DNA of 64,000 nucleotides from CAZEDM01 sp964511075 (GCA_964511075.1 CAZEDM010000007.1:146178-210177), one strand, 5' to 3'; numbered from the stretch's first letter, positions 8,806 through 17,902 are shown. The notes: generated by a model not told the origin, from the letters alone. Numbers and translations are program-made.

Positions 8806-8810
8806 GCAAA

Positions 8811-8841
8811 TGTAGGAACAGAACAGTGTTCTGTCCTTACA
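8811..8841. repeat. Imperfect palindrome, GTAGG-arm family
   Basis: GTAGGAACAGAAC and its near reverse complement GTTCTGTCCTTAC form a hairpin between the divergent suhB and Mut7-C genes. The inner arm ACAGAAC recurs in the palindrome at 48325-48353. It is one member of the intergenic palindrome family described in the findings. Confidence 0.55.
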
Positions 8842-8943
8842 AAATGTAAGAATAGATCCGTCCTTCGACCTTGCTCAGGCCAATAATGTATAGATTTCCA
8901 AGAGATTTGAGTTAAGCTTTATTGGATATTCTGTTTAAAATCC

Positions 8944-8973
8944 TTGACAAAGGCCCCTCTATTAATTTAAAAT
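8944..8973 (+). promoter_or_regulatory. Sigma70-type promoter for the Mut7-C gene
   Basis: TTGACA (8944-8949), an 18-bp spacer and TAAAAT (8968-8973). Transcription should begin near 8980, which excludes the upstream TTG at 8979 as a start and favours ATG at 9012 with a leader of about 30 nt. There is no obvious Shine-Dalgarno. Confidence 0.6.
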
Positions 8974-9011
8974 AGCTTTTGAATATAGCTGAAAAACTCA
9001 TCTTGATTTTT

Positions 9012-9473
9012 ATGAAGTTCATCTGTGATGATAACTTAGGCAAATTAGCCAAATGGCTCAGGACTTTGGGCTATGATACGCTTTTCTATCTTGATATCGA
9101 GGATACCGAGCTGGTTTCCAGGGCACTGAAGGAGAAGCGTATAATACTGAGCCGTGATACAGAGCTGAGAAGGTTCAAATCTGCTGAGAAAAACCTTTTC
9201 CTTTTAGCCAGCAACCTCCCTTTGGAGCAAGTGAAACAGGTATTGAGGGAATTTAATTTAACGCCCGAGAAGAAATATCTTTTCACCCGCTGTTTAGTCT
9301 GCAATCAGGTATTAGTTCCGGTTCCCAAGAAAGAGGTAGAAAATAAAGTTCCTCCCTTTGTTTTCAAGACTCAGGAGAATTTCGTCTATTGTCCCAGCTG
9401 TGATAAACTTTACTGGGCAGGAACGCATGTGAAGAATTTGAAGAAGGAAATAAAGGAAGAAGATATTTTGTAG
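9012..9473 (+). CDS. Mut7-C RNase-domain protein with zinc ribbon
   Basis: This 153-residue protein matches the Mut7-C family, a PIN-like nuclease fold. It opens with FICDDNLGKLAKWLRTLGYD, followed by RIILSRDTEL, with conserved acidic residues for metal binding. The second half has two cysteine pairs, RCLVCN and YCPSCDKLYW, which form a zinc ribbon. The family is predicted to be an RNase, but the substrate is unknown. The frame extends to a TTG at 8979, but the promoter position and the family alignment favour ATG at 9012. It is monocistronic between the suhB promoter region and a convergent GH57 gene. Confidence 0.88.
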   Translation: MKFICDDNLGKLAKWLRTLGYDTLFYLDIEDTELVSRALKEKRIILSRDTELRRFKSAEKNLFLLASNLPLEQVKQVLREFNLTPEKKYLFTRCLVCNQVLVPVPKKEVENKVPPFVFKTQENFVYCPSCDKLYWAGTHVKNLKKEIKEEDIL

Positions 9474-9497
9474 TTGCTCGATTTATCGAGCCAAAAT

Positions 9498-9548
9498 GTA
9501 GCGGAAACCTTCAGGTTTCCATACTGGAAGGCTGAAGCCTTCCGCTAC
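9498..9548. repeat. Nested-palindrome repeat, copy A
   Basis: The outer arms GTAGCGG and CCGCTAC enclose two further palindromes: GGAAACCTTCAGGTTTCC and GGAAGGCTGAAGCCTTCC. The whole can fold as a long hairpin or a three-way junction. A second copy lies at 22987-23048. It sits between the convergent ends of the Mut7-C and GH57 genes. Confidence 0.8.
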
Positions 9549-9560
9549 TAAGGAAAAAAG

Positions 9561-9586
9561 TGTAGGGGCACGGCATGCTGTGCCCG
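9561..9586. repeat. Palindrome, GTAGGGGC-arm family
   Basis: TGTAGGGGCACGGCATGC is followed by the complementary TGTGCCC, an imperfect hairpin just beyond the end of the GH57 gene. A sister with inner sequence ACGGCACGCTGTG is at 63873-63901. Confidence 0.55.
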
Positions 9587-9600
9587 TTCAACTCAGACGA

Positions 9601-11748
9601 TCACAATGTATCTATATTTTTGATTATCTTTGCCTGCCAGATTTCTTCAGGGTTCAATTTTATTTTCCAGTTAGGCAAAAAAACTGTGCTCTGGTAAGTT
9701 TTCTCAAAACCTGATTCGGACAGCGAAACTGTATATAATGGAAAATGCCATAAACTTGCCGGCTTATCCAGCTTAAAACCTATCAAAATACCCAAGGCTT
9801 TATCTTTTATCCCAAAAGAGGAGACATTCCCGTCTTCGCTTCTCAGGCTGAGTTTTCTTTCTTTCAGCTCATTGCTTTTTATATAACAATTTTTTCTTTC
9901 GTCCTCGCAGGACAACATCCCCAGGTTAAACTCAATCCCCAGCCACAACTCTATCTTCTCTGGATGATCGTTTCTCAAGCTATAGCATATCTCGATCTCA
10001 TTTTTATTTTTCACCAGGTTCAGGCTCTTGGTTAAATTGATCTTTGCTCTCAGGTTGTCTATCCACACGCAGCCGTCCCGCGAAAGGGTCAAAAGAAGGG
10101 AATCTCCCTTTTTATCGATTTTATACTCATAAGATTGATTAACAAAATCGCCTTGCTCTGGGTACTGGCATCTGGCAAAACTATCCAGGTTTGTGTCCCT
10201 TCCCATAAAATGATCAATTAATGAGCCTCTCCTGTACCAGTCATAAGTCAAAAATCTCTCTAACCCCTCCTCCTTAACCTGAACCAAATCGTGAATGCTG
10301 GCGAATCTCTCGGTGGTTTTAATCTCCCGGTTTTTTATCTCCAGGAGTTTTCTATGATACCCCTCCGGGTGGCGGGATAAGATATCCAGAAGATTGAAAT
10401 CTTTTGGCTTGAAATCCAACTCGTACAACGTCCCCCCATTTCGAGGAGAAAAATACAGGCTGAATACAGGAGATTCGATTATAAGCTCTTCCTGCCCATC
10501 CTGGTCAAAGTCAGAAACCTTATATCCGACTTCTTTCCCCTCGGGGATTAACCCGTCTATCAGCTTATCTGCTTTTATAAGATGGGAGTAGATCTGATTC
10601 CTGAGGTTGGAAAGATACAGCCCCCCAAATACCCCGTGCCAGTAAGGATCATTACATTGGCTTTTCCAGCATTCGTCCCTGAGCAGGAGAAGTTTTTCCT
10701 TGTCGATATTTTTTGAATTTTCCAGGTCCTTTATTTTATGATGTAAATATAGCATCCGTTTGTGCATATGATTGGCTTCCGGATATTTGGCTAAGAAATT
10801 TCTCCAGAACCCACCCCGCACAAATATGTCATATTTATCAAAAAGGTTCTGTTCTTTGAGGGTCTTCTCGAACTCCTCAAATTCCCGGAAGGCATTGGGC
10901 AGAAGAGTCCACTGCATCATCTCGTAATAGGAGGCAGTGGGCAGGTAGATCCTTCCCAGGGGAGAAAGCTTTCTTAAAACCTGGCTGAAATGTATCATCT
11001 CGATCCAGTCAGAGTTCTCCTTTATCTTCTCAAAAAACCTCTCCAGCCATCTGTCCTCATAACAGTGCTCATAGGTCTTGGGCCAGATACCGAATTTCTC
11101 CCCGTCATCCGCATAAACTACAAGATTCTCCCCATCCTCTGTAGCTAACCACTTGAGATATTCAATTGTTTCCTCCGGTTCCTTAAAAGGGATATAATAT
11201 CTCAAAAGCTTATTTATGGGGAACAAAGCCAGAGGGTAATTCTGCTCCTCGGTCAGATAATAGCCTAAAAGGTCTTCATCCCTCAGCCCTGAGTATCTGA
11301 AGTGAGAATCATCCAATATGGCAAATCTCATCTTGGCCTGAGCGAAGAATTTCGGCAGATGAGGCTCCCACACTCTTTCTGCCACCCACATCCCCGAAGG
11401 AGTGAAATCAAAATTATCCCGAACAAAAGCGGTGAGCTTCTCTATCTGGCCAAGCTTATCCTCATCCGGGATCACCGGAAAGATCGGCTCATAATACCCT
11501 CCGCTCAGAAGCTCCACCTGCTCTTTTTTCACCAGGGCTTTGAGTTTATCAACCAACTCCGGATGGTTCTTTAAAAGCCAGTCCAGGAGTATACCGCAGT
11601 AATGTAGGGAAAGTCTGAAAGAGGGGTATCTCTCTAAAAGTTCCAGGAAGGGGTAATAACACTTTTCAAACCCCTTCTCCAGGACATGCTCGAAATTGCC
11701 AATGGGCTGGTGATTGTGTATGCCAAAAGCAAACTTTATCTTCTTCAA
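9601..11748 (-). CDS. GH57 alpha-glucan enzyme (4-alpha-glucanotransferase/alpha-amylase type)
   Basis: This 715-residue protein has a GH57 catalytic barrel (about 1-290), then a helical DUF1925-type domain (about 310-395) and a beta-rich DUF1926-type C-terminal domain (about 400-690). This is the architecture of Thermococcus litoralis 4-alpha-glucanotransferase. The catalytic residues align closely: nucleophile Glu124 in WVAERVWEP and acid/base Asp214 in VVYADDGEKFG. No signal peptide is seen, so it acts in the cytoplasm on glycogen or maltodextrin. Its ATG overlaps the end of the MCE-domain gene by 4 bp, so it is translationally coupled at the end of the envelope operon. Transferase and amylase activity cannot be separated from the sequence. 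Confidence 0.92.
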   Translation of the reverse strand: MKKIKFAFGIHNHQPIGNFEHVLEKGFEKCYYPFLELLERYPSFRLSLHYCGILLDWLLKNHPELVDKLKALVKKEQVELLSGGYYEPIFPVIPDEDKLGQIEKLTAFVRDNFDFTPSGMWVAERVWEPHLPKFFAQAKMRFAILDDSHFRYSGLRDEDLLGYYLTEEQNYPLALFPINKLLRYYIPFKEPEETIEYLKWLATEDGENLVVYADDGEKFGIWPKTYEHCYEDRWLERFFEKIKENSDWIEMIHFSQVLRKLSPLGRIYLPTASYYEMMQWTLLPNAFREFEEFEKTLKEQNLFDKYDIFVRGGFWRNFLAKYPEANHMHKRMLYLHHKIKDLENSKNIDKEKLLLLRDECWKSQCNDPYWHGVFGGLYLSNLRNQIYSHLIKADKLIDGLIPEGKEVGYKVSDFDQDGQEELIIESPVFSLYFSPRNGGTLYELDFKPKDFNLLDILSRHPEGYHRKLLEIKNREIKTTERFASIHDLVQVKEEGLERFLTYDWYRRGSLIDHFMGRDTNLDSFARCQYPEQGDFVNQSYEYKIDKKGDSLLLTLSRDGCVWIDNLRAKINLTKSLNLVKNKNEIEICYSLRNDHPEKIELWLGIEFNLGMLSCEDERKNCYIKSNELKERKLSLRSEDGNVSSFGIKDKALGILIGFKLDKPASLWHFPLYTVSLSESGFEKTYQSTVFLPNWKIKLNPEEIWQAKIIKNIDTL

Positions 11749-12641
11749 AATAAGCTAAGCTTTAAATATTTGCCCGGGTTCTTCTTTATGTCGGTTACAA
11801 GCTCATCCACATTCCTGGAGGTTTTCTTCAGCTCATCATACAGAGTGCTATCGTTAACCAGCTTTCCTAAGGTCCCTTCACTAGACTCTATCCTCTGAGT
11901 CAAATTCTTCAACGAAAGGGAAAGGGAACCCAGGGTGGTGGTGAAGGTGTCTAACTTGGCTGAGGCGGTAGTGAAATTATCCATGGTTGCCTGCAGCTTG
12001 TCTTTGTTCCTCTCCAGCATTCCCTTGAGCTCAGAGGAGGTATAGGACAGATCATCTGCCGTATTCTCCAGCTTATCCTTGTTCCTGTCCAAAAGGCCCA
12101 CCAATTCAGCAGAGAGTTTCCTTAAATCCCTTATGGTCTCCTTTATGGACTCCTGGGACCACTGGGTTCCGAATACACCCTCCAGGTGAGCTACTAATCT
12201 TCTGATCTCCTCCAGCATCAGTCCCGTCATCCCCATCACCTCAGGGATGCCGGTATCATAAAAACCCTTGACCGGTTGAGAGAGATCCAGGGGTTCTGGG
12301 GAATGGCCCGGCTCCACAGCCACGAACCTCTCTCCCATTAAGCCGATATTCATGACTGTGAATTTGGCATCTTTCTTCAATATCACATCCTTGGTCAGAT
12401 TGAAAGTTACCAGAACGTCTCCCCCCTTAAGCACTATCCTCTCCACTTTGCCCTTCTCCACCCCCAGGACCGCTATGGGATCGCCTACCTGCAGTGCCCC
12501 GACATTGGGGAAAAGAACTTCGTAACTATATCTCTCAACATTGAATTTGATCTCCTTTAGCCACAGGGCTCCAAAGAAAAGTACCGCCACCGCTATAAGC
12601 ACTACTATTCCCACTCTTAACTCGATAGTTCGGTTATCCAT
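11745..12641 (-). CDS. MCE-domain (MlaD-like) lipid transport protein
   Basis: This 298-residue protein has one N-terminal membrane anchor (VGIVVLIAVAVLFFGALWL, about 10-28). An MCE domain follows (about 38-115: YEVLFPNVGALQVGDPIAVLGV and NIGLMGERFVAVEPG). A long coiled-coil tail has two repeats of the type LLDRNKDKLENT. MCE proteins form hexameric rings that carry phospholipids between the membranes with an MlaE permease and MlaF ATPase. Neither partner is in this window. It closes the lpt-rpoN-hprK operon with 4-bp coupling to the GH57 gene. Confidence 0.9.
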   Translation of the reverse strand: MDNRTIELRVGIVVLIAVAVLFFGALWLKEIKFNVERYSYEVLFPNVGALQVGDPIAVLGVEKGKVERIVLKGGDVLVTFNLTKDVILKKDAKFTVMNIGLMGERFVAVEPGHSPEPLDLSQPVKGFYDTGIPEVMGMTGLMLEEIRRLVAHLEGVFGTQWSQESIKETIRDLRKLSAELVGLLDRNKDKLENTADDLSYTSSELKGMLERNKDKLQATMDNFTTASAKLDTFTTTLGSLSLSLKNLTQRIESSEGTLGKLVNDSTLYDELKKTSRNVDELVTDIKKNPGKYLKLSLF

Positions 12642-12710
12642 TATCCTCTTCTCTTAAAGAATAAATGCCCGGGACCCTGGGACACTTCTCCCTGTTATCG
12701 ATGACAGCTG

Positions 12711-13679
12711 TTATTCCAAATCGCTTTCTAAGTAATCGCTTGCCTTCATCTTACGCGTGATCTCCTCCGAAAGTCTTTTGGAGAACTCCTTGGCTGGATC
12801 CTGTCCGTAGATCTTCAACATGTGATTCATCGCTATCACCTCAGAGATCACCGTGATGTTCTTGCCCGGTGAAACCGGAATGATGACCACGGGAATCTCC
12901 ACCCCCAAAATACGGGTGTACTTGTTCTCGATACCCAACCTCTCATACTCCAGGTCATCCTCCCATAGAACCAGCCTGACCTCGACCTCAATCCTTTTCT
13001 GGACCCTGACCGACCTTATGCCGAAGAGCTTCTCGATATCGATTATCCCCACTCCCCTGATCTCCATCAGATGCCCTAAGATCTCAGTCCCCGTGCCTAC
13101 GATGACCTCCGGCGTCTTACGGAAGATATTCACTATATCATCTGCTACCAGGCGATGGCCCCTTTCCACCAGATCAAGTGCGCACTCGCTTTTACCAATG
13201 CCGCTTTTCCCAGTGTAAAGCAATCCCACTCCGTAAACATCAACCAGGGTCCCGTGAAGGGAGGTATTGGGTGCAAATATATTATCCAGATATAAGCTCA
13301 GACGGTTGGTCAGCTCCGTGGTGGAGAGACGGGATTGAAATACCGGCGTTTTAGCTTGATCAGCCATCTCCAGTAACTCTGGAGGAGGATAGATATTCTT
13401 GGAGACGATGATGCAGGGGATATTGAAACGAAAAACCCTCTGCAGGAGCTCCCTTCTCCTCTTCTGATCCAGACTCTGAAGAAAGGAGATCTCGGTCTCG
13501 CCTATCACCTGGGTCCTCTCGTAGGCAAACCTGTCGGTATATCCAGAAAGAGCTAATCCCGGCCGGTGAATCTCGTTATTGAGTATTTTCCTTTTTAGCC
13601 CCTCCTCATTCGTTAAAAGGGTAAGCTCTAAGAAATCCTTTCTTTCCTTGTAAAGCTTTTCGACTGTGATATTCTCCAT
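12711..13679 (-). CDS. hprK: HPr kinase/phosphorylase
   Basis: HprK phosphorylates and dephosphorylates a serine of HPr. This 322-residue protein shows catalytic His142 in HGTLVDVYG, Walker A GKSGIGKS (157-164), the acidic pair ADD (179-181) and the family signature EIRGVGIIDIEKLFG. Length is normal. It follows hpf by 8 bp in the conserved lptB-rpoN-hpf-hprK order known from many Gram-negatives; ptsN, common at this place, is absent. No HPr or PTS component is in the window, so its partner must be elsewhere. Confidence 0.97.
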   Translation of the reverse strand: MENITVEKLYKERKDFLELTLLTNEEGLKRKILNNEIHRPGLALSGYTDRFAYERTQVIGETEISFLQSLDQKRRRELLQRVFRFNIPCIIVSKNIYPPPELLEMADQAKTPVFQSRLSTTELTNRLSLYLDNIFAPNTSLHGTLVDVYGVGLLYTGKSGIGKSECALDLVERGHRLVADDIVNIFRKTPEVIVGTGTEILGHLMEIRGVGIIDIEKLFGIRSVRVQKRIEVEVRLVLWEDDLEYERLGIENKYTRILGVEIPVVIIPVSPGKNITVISEVIAMNHMLKIYGQDPAKEFSKRLSEEITRKMKASDYLESDLE

Positions 13680-13687
13680 CTTTTAAA

Positions 13688-14041
13688 TCATTCTTCCTCA
13701 GAAGAGGTTGCTCCGGGCTTCATGGAGGTTTTCCTTCCCTTTCTTTGACGATACTTTCTTTCCTTCAATTTGGATTTATATTTTTTAAGCTGTCTCTTCA
13801 TCTTATCTAAGGCACCTTCGATTGAGGCTCTGAAATCGTCTGAGCTATGCTGGCTGACAAGCATTGCCCCATAGACCTTCAGATTCAATTCAGCTTTCTT
13901 CCTGTACCCCTCCTCCTCCAAGACCAGATGGGCATCGATGATATGATCAAAAAATCGGTCTAAGCCATTTATCTCCTTGTTGGCAAAATCCTTGAGTTCC
14001 TGGGTCAGTTCGAAGTGTCGTGCAGTGGTCCTGCTTCTCAT
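13688..14041 (-). CDS. hpf: Ribosome hibernation-promoting factor, short form
   Basis: This 117-residue protein has the HPF/RaiA fold. The N-terminus MRSRTTARHFELTQELKDF is followed by LEEEGYRKKAELNLKVYG and DDFRASIEGALDKMKRQLKKYKSKLKER, then a basic tail. It binds the 30S subunit in stationary phase. It lacks the C-terminal dimerisation domain of long HPF, so it is the short type that usually needs RMF or another partner. It lies directly after rpoN, as in many Gram-negatives. Confidence 0.95.
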   Translation of the reverse strand: MRSRTTARHFELTQELKDFANKEINGLDRFFDHIIDAHLVLEEEGYRKKAELNLKVYGAMLVSQHSSDDFRASIEGALDKMKRQLKKYKSKLKERKYRQRKGRKTSMKPGATSSEEE

Positions 14042-14111
14042 CTAAATGCTCCTTTCTTTTTTTACAGCGGACTGATTTTTTATGCCGGGGTGAAAATCTA
14101 GCTAAAAGATC

Positions 14112-15536
14112 TTAAGCTGTCTTCTCTTTCTCTTCAGATTCACTCCCTTTAACACGGATGACCCTCTTCCGGAAACGAGCCGAAGGTATCTGTAGCTCCT
14201 CCCTGTATTTGGTTACGGTACGACGAGCAAGATTTATGCCCCTTTGGCTAAGCAGTTTGTAGATCTCCCGGTCGGATAAAGGGGAATTGGGGTTCTCTTC
14301 TCTGATTATCTGTTCCAACATACTCTTGATGTGCCGCTTGGAGATCTCCTGGCCATCCTCCTTGGTCAATCCGGAATTAAAAAAATATCTCACTTCAAAT
14401 AAACCCTGGGGGGTTTGGACATATTTGTCATTAGCCACCCGAGAGACAGTAGCCACGTTCATATTCAGCTTATTGGCTATGGTTTCCATGGTCAGGGGCT
14501 TCAGGTGCTCGGGGCCATTCTCAAAGAACTCGTTCTGCTCCTCGATGATTGCGCCCATCACATTTACCATGGTGGACCTGCGCTGGTTGATGGCATTTAA
14601 AAGCCAGCGAGCCTGTTCCAGCTTCTTCTTCACGTAATCTTTCACCTCTGGTTTTGTGCTGCTGTTTTTTTTCAATATCTCTTTGTAAGCCGGGTTAACC
14701 CTCAGCCGGGGCATGTTCTTGTCGTTATGAAAAACCAAGAACTCGTTTCCCACCTTCTCCACTATCAGATCCGGGACTATGGGAATGGCAGCGCTGACAA
14801 ACCTGCCTGCCGCGGGTCTAGGAGAGAGTGTGCGAATGAGGTCCATGGCCTTCTGGACCTCCTCAAAATCCCTGCCTAATGTCTTGGCTAACTGGGACAG
14901 GCTCTTCTTATCCAGCTCGTTCAGATGTTGATCCACGATCCGATAAGCCAGGCTTTCCTCTAACCCCCTTCTCTTTAGCTGTAGGAGAAGAGATTCCCTT
15001 AAATCCCTTGTCCCCACCCCTGGAGGATCGAAACTCTGAATCAGCTTAAGCACCTTTCTGGTAATCTCCGGATCGCTCTTCATACCTTCTACTAATTCCT
15101 CAAAGGAGCAGGTCAGGTAGCCGTTCTCATCTATATTGCCAATTATATATTCCCCAATCCTGTGTTCCTCCTCCGTGAGTTTGCTGAAATTAAGCTGCTC
15201 CATAAGGTGTTCATACAAAGTTTTCTCCACTACGGTTGGTCTCTGTTCTTTCTCCTCCTGGTCCTCTTTTTCCCCCTTTATCCTGAACTCGCTTTCCTCC
15301 CCTAAGTATTCGCTCCAGTCGATCTTGCCCAATTGAGGGTCTAATTCTTGTTCCTCCTCCGGAGCAGAGATATCTGTTTCCTCCCTGGCCTCGACCTCCT
15401 CCAGCAAGGGATTGGCTGAAAGCTCCTGACGAACCAGCTGCTCCAGCTTGAGGATAGGCATCTGCAAAAGTCTCAGAGATTGGATCAGCTGAGGAGCTAT
15501 GGTCTGTTTAAGTTTTACCTGTAAACCTAACTTCAT
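14112..15536 (-). CDS. rpoN: RNA polymerase sigma-54 factor
   Basis: This 474-residue protein has the Gln/Leu-rich activator-interacting region I (LKLGLQVKLKQTIAPQLIQS style, LRLLQMPILKLEQL), an acidic region II (about 60-110), the core-binding and DNA-binding regions, and the diagnostic RpoN box ARRTVTKYREELQIPSARF near residues 437-455. Sigma54 recognises -24/-12 promoters and needs AAA+ activators such as the protein at 3312. It sits between lptB and hpf in the conserved order. Confidence 0.98.
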   Translation of the reverse strand: MKLGLQVKLKQTIAPQLIQSLRLLQMPILKLEQLVRQELSANPLLEEVEAREETDISAPEEEQELDPQLGKIDWSEYLGEESEFRIKGEKEDQEEKEQRPTVVEKTLYEHLMEQLNFSKLTEEEHRIGEYIIGNIDENGYLTCSFEELVEGMKSDPEITRKVLKLIQSFDPPGVGTRDLRESLLLQLKRRGLEESLAYRIVDQHLNELDKKSLSQLAKTLGRDFEEVQKAMDLIRTLSPRPAAGRFVSAAIPIVPDLIVEKVGNEFLVFHNDKNMPRLRVNPAYKEILKKNSSTKPEVKDYVKKKLEQARWLLNAINQRRSTMVNVMGAIIEEQNEFFENGPEHLKPLTMETIANKLNMNVATVSRVANDKYVQTPQGLFEVRYFFNSGLTKEDGQEISKRHIKSMLEQIIREENPNSPLSDREIYKLLSQRGINLARRTVTKYREELQIPSARFRKRVIRVKGSESEEKEKTA

Positions 15537-15587
15537 AACTTTAAATTATTTCCCCTTCCACTTACTCTTATCGGAACAGGTCTTTGC

Positions 15588-16313
15588 TCAGTTTAACCTG
15601 AACCTTTCTCCCAGGTAGATCTTTTTAGCCTCCGGGTCAGAAGCCAAGAACTCCGACGTTCCGGATTTCAGTATCTGGCCATCACACATTATATAAGCTC
15701 TGTCAGTTATAGCCAAAGTCTCCCTGACGTTATGATCTGTGATCAGGATCCCTAGATCTTTCTGTTTTAACCTGAAGATTATCTTCTGGATATCCTCGAC
15801 GGCGATGGGATCGATTCCTGAAAAGGGTTCATCCAAAAGCATGAACTTCGGCTCGGTGACCAAGGCACGGGTTATCTCAACCCTTCTTCTTTCTCCGCCC
15901 GAAAGGGTATAAGCTTTGTTCTTTGCCAAAGGTGCGATATCCAGCTCATTCAACAGCTCTTCCAAGCTATTCTTACGCTTGGCCTTGTCCAATTTCTGCA
16001 TCTCCAGGATGGCTAATATGTTCTCCTCCACGGTCAATTTCCTGAAAATGGAGGGCTCCTGGGAAAGATACCCTATGCCCTTTTGGGCTCTTCTATACAT
16101 AGGGAGATCGGTTATCTCCTCAGAATCAATCAAAACCCTGCCTGAATTAGGTTTTATGAAGCCGATGAACATATAGAAGGTTGTGGTTTTTCCTGCGCCG
16201 TTGGGGCCCAAAAGTCCTACCACCTCTCCCTGTTTCACCTCTATGGAGACATTCCCTACCACCTTACGTTTTTTATAAATCTTAACCAGTTCCTCTGATC
16301 TCAGCATCTGCAT
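15588..16313 (-). CDS. lptB: LPS export ABC transporter ATP-binding protein
   Basis: LptB powers extraction of lipopolysaccharide from the inner membrane with LptFG and LptC. This 241-residue ATPase has Walker A GPNGAGKTTTF, Q-loop YLSQEPSIF, signature LSGGERRRVEI and Walker B FMLLDEPFSGIDP. The closing ITDHNVRETL and the YLGERFRL end are typical of LptB. lptC lies immediately upstream (73-bp gap), and no lptA fits between them. Confidence 0.97.
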   Translation of the reverse strand: MQMLRSEELVKIYKKRKVVGNVSIEVKQGEVVGLLGPNGAGKTTTFYMFIGFIKPNSGRVLIDSEEITDLPMYRRAQKGIGYLSQEPSIFRKLTVEENILAILEMQKLDKAKRKNSLEELLNELDIAPLAKNKAYTLSGGERRRVEITRALVTEPKFMLLDEPFSGIDPIAVEDIQKIIFRLKQKDLGILITDHNVRETLAITDRAYIMCDGQILKSGTSEFLASDPEAKKIYLGERFRLN

Positions 16314-16386
16314 ATTTCCGCTGTATTAAATTCGACTCCTGTTGTTTATATTATAAAAGGTTCTCTTTGCATGCGCAATCATATTT

Positions 16387-16938
16387 TCATTTGCTTATTT
16401 CCCCCTCCGGCATATCTTTTATCTTCCCTTTGACCTCCTTTTTTATTTTTAGCTCTTTCAGCTCATGGTCCGCTTCCAAACCGTATCCGGTTATTACATC
16501 CTTTCCCTTGATAATTTTTACGAAATCATCTGTGGTGACCTTACTGCTCTGGGGATCCCAGCTAAGGCTCTGCGTCTCCAGGACCACCCCCTCGTCTGAT
16601 TTGACCACGACATTCCCAAAGACTCTGATCTCCTCTTTTTTCTCTCTGATCCATCCAGAATCAGCCTTTAGGCTGGAGATATGTTTCCCCTCCTGGTCAT
16701 AGATATCCGCATAGATCACCTTTCCCTTAGCCAGGTCCTTTTTTTCATATTTCTCCAGGTATTTGATCTTAATCTCAGCAGATTTAACTCCGTTATGGGT
16801 AAAGACCATAGTGGTGTTCTCCACCACCTGATCTGGGAAAGAACCTGCTTTGCGTGCACTGCCGGGGTTTTGTTCCCCGGAGCAAAATATCAAATTTAAC
16901 CCTATTAGAAAAATAAGAAGTACAATCTTTCTATCCAT
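16387..16938 (-). CDS. lptC: LptC-like LPS export lipoprotein
   Basis: This protein of about 183 residues has a short hydrophobic N-terminus ending in a lipobox (LIFCSGE), then an OstA/LptC-type beta-jellyroll with repeating strands (KIKYLEKYEKKDLAKGKV, SSLKADSGWI, VFGNVVVKS, LETQSLSWDPQ). LptC normally holds a transmembrane helix; here it seems a lipoprotein. The frame opens at a GTG at 16950, but GGAG is placed 7 nt before the ATG at 16938, so that start is preferred. Context between lpxL and lptB supports the assignment. Confidence 0.88.
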   Translation of the reverse strand: MDRKIVLLIFLIGLNLIFCSGEQNPGSARKAGSFPDQVVENTTMVFTHNGVKSAEIKIKYLEKYEKKDLAKGKVIYADIYDQEGKHISSLKADSGWIREKKEEIRVFGNVVVKSDEGVVLETQSLSWDPQSSKVTTDDFVKIIKGKDVITGYGLEADHELKELKIKKEVKGKIKDMPEGEISK

Positions 16939-16981
16939 AAGGATCTCCACATTAACAAATTACATCCTCCCTTCATTTTTT

Positions 16982-17902
16982 TCAAGTATTATCTGGAGGG
17001 GTGCGCCAGCGCTTGTGCATCCATACCCATTGCTCCGGATATTCTCTTATTATCTTTTCCAGGAAATCTGTACATCTCTGGGTAAGATATACGATATTTT
17101 CATCTCTGCTTTTATCCGGCAGAGGTTTTATCTCCGGCCGAACAATTATCCTGTATTTATTTTTTTTTGTCTGAATTATAGCCATGGGCACAACGGGACA
17201 GTTTAGTTTTAGAGCCAAGATCACTGGGCCAACCGGGGTACGTGCCAGCCTGCCAAAAAAATTGACGAATATCCCCCTTACCCTGGATGAATCCTGATCC
17301 ATTAAAACGCCTAAAGCTCTGCCCGAATTCAAAGCCCGGATCACTTCCTTCACACTAATGGCAGAGGAGATGTTCTGTACCCCCATTCTCTCTCTGCTTT
17401 GAATTAGAAGTTTATCCAATCTGGGGTCATAAAGCTCCCTCCCGATAACCGAGACCTTATAGCCCCTGAGAGAGAAATAAGCAGCTAAAAGCTCAAAGTT
17501 CCCTATATGGCCTGTGACCGCCATCACTCCCCTGCCTAACCGGTAAGCTTCATCAAAATGCTTCATACCCTCTGTTTCCACGATTTCATTAATCTCCTCC
17601 CGGCTCATTTTCTGCAACCTGACTGCATCGGCGGAGTTCTGGCCCAGGCTCTCAAATACCTTCAATGAGATTTTTCTACAGGCGTTTGTCTCCAGATTGG
17701 GGAATGCTGTTTCTAAATTTTTAAAAACGGTCTGGCGAGCTTCCGGCAGGACAAGATAAGCCAGCTTTCCTAAATTCGCCCCTAGGAAAAGCGACAGCCG
17801 GCGGGGGAAAAGATTCAAAAACGCAATTAATGATTTTATGAATCTGTAGATCAGCCAGTTCTTTAATCTTTTCTTCAGTTTTGACCAAGGTTTTATTGCC
17901 AT
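16982..17902 (-). CDS. lpxL: Lipid A biosynthesis acyltransferase (LpxL/HtrB family)
   Basis: This 306-residue inner-membrane enzyme transfers a secondary acyl chain to Kdo-lipid A. The catalytic H-x4-D/E motif is seen as TGHIGNFELLAAYF. Further family motifs are GVLMDQDS, FFGRLARTPVGP and the C-terminal YPEQWVWMHKRWRTPP. The N-terminal hydrophobic helix (LIYRFIKSLIAFLNLFP) anchors it. It lies 11 bp after kdsD, linking Kdo synthesis to lipid A acylation. Confidence 0.95.
   Translation of the reverse strand: MAIKPWSKLKKRLKNWLIYRFIKSLIAFLNLFPRRLSLFLGANLGKLAYLVLPEARQTVFKNLETAFPNLETNACRKISLKVFESLGQNSADAVRLQKMSREEINEIVETEGMKHFDEAYRLGRGVMAVTGHIGNFELLAAYFSLRGYKVSVIGRELYDPRLDKLLIQSRERMGVQNISSAISVKEVIRALNSGRALGVLMDQDSSRVRGIFVNFFGRLARTPVGPVILALKLNCPVVPMAIIQTKKNKYRIIVRPEIKPLPDKSRDENIVYLTQRCTDFLEKIIREYPEQWVWMHKRWRTPPDNT

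Noticed and set aside
8753..8809. Longer N-terminus for the IMPase-family gene
   Set aside because: The promoter -10 box lies inside it, and the best ribosome site is before the TTG at 8752.
8850..8880. Possible tRNA around TTCGACC
   Set aside because: No acceptor or anticodon stem can be drawn; the stretch is a repeat-like intergenic sequence.
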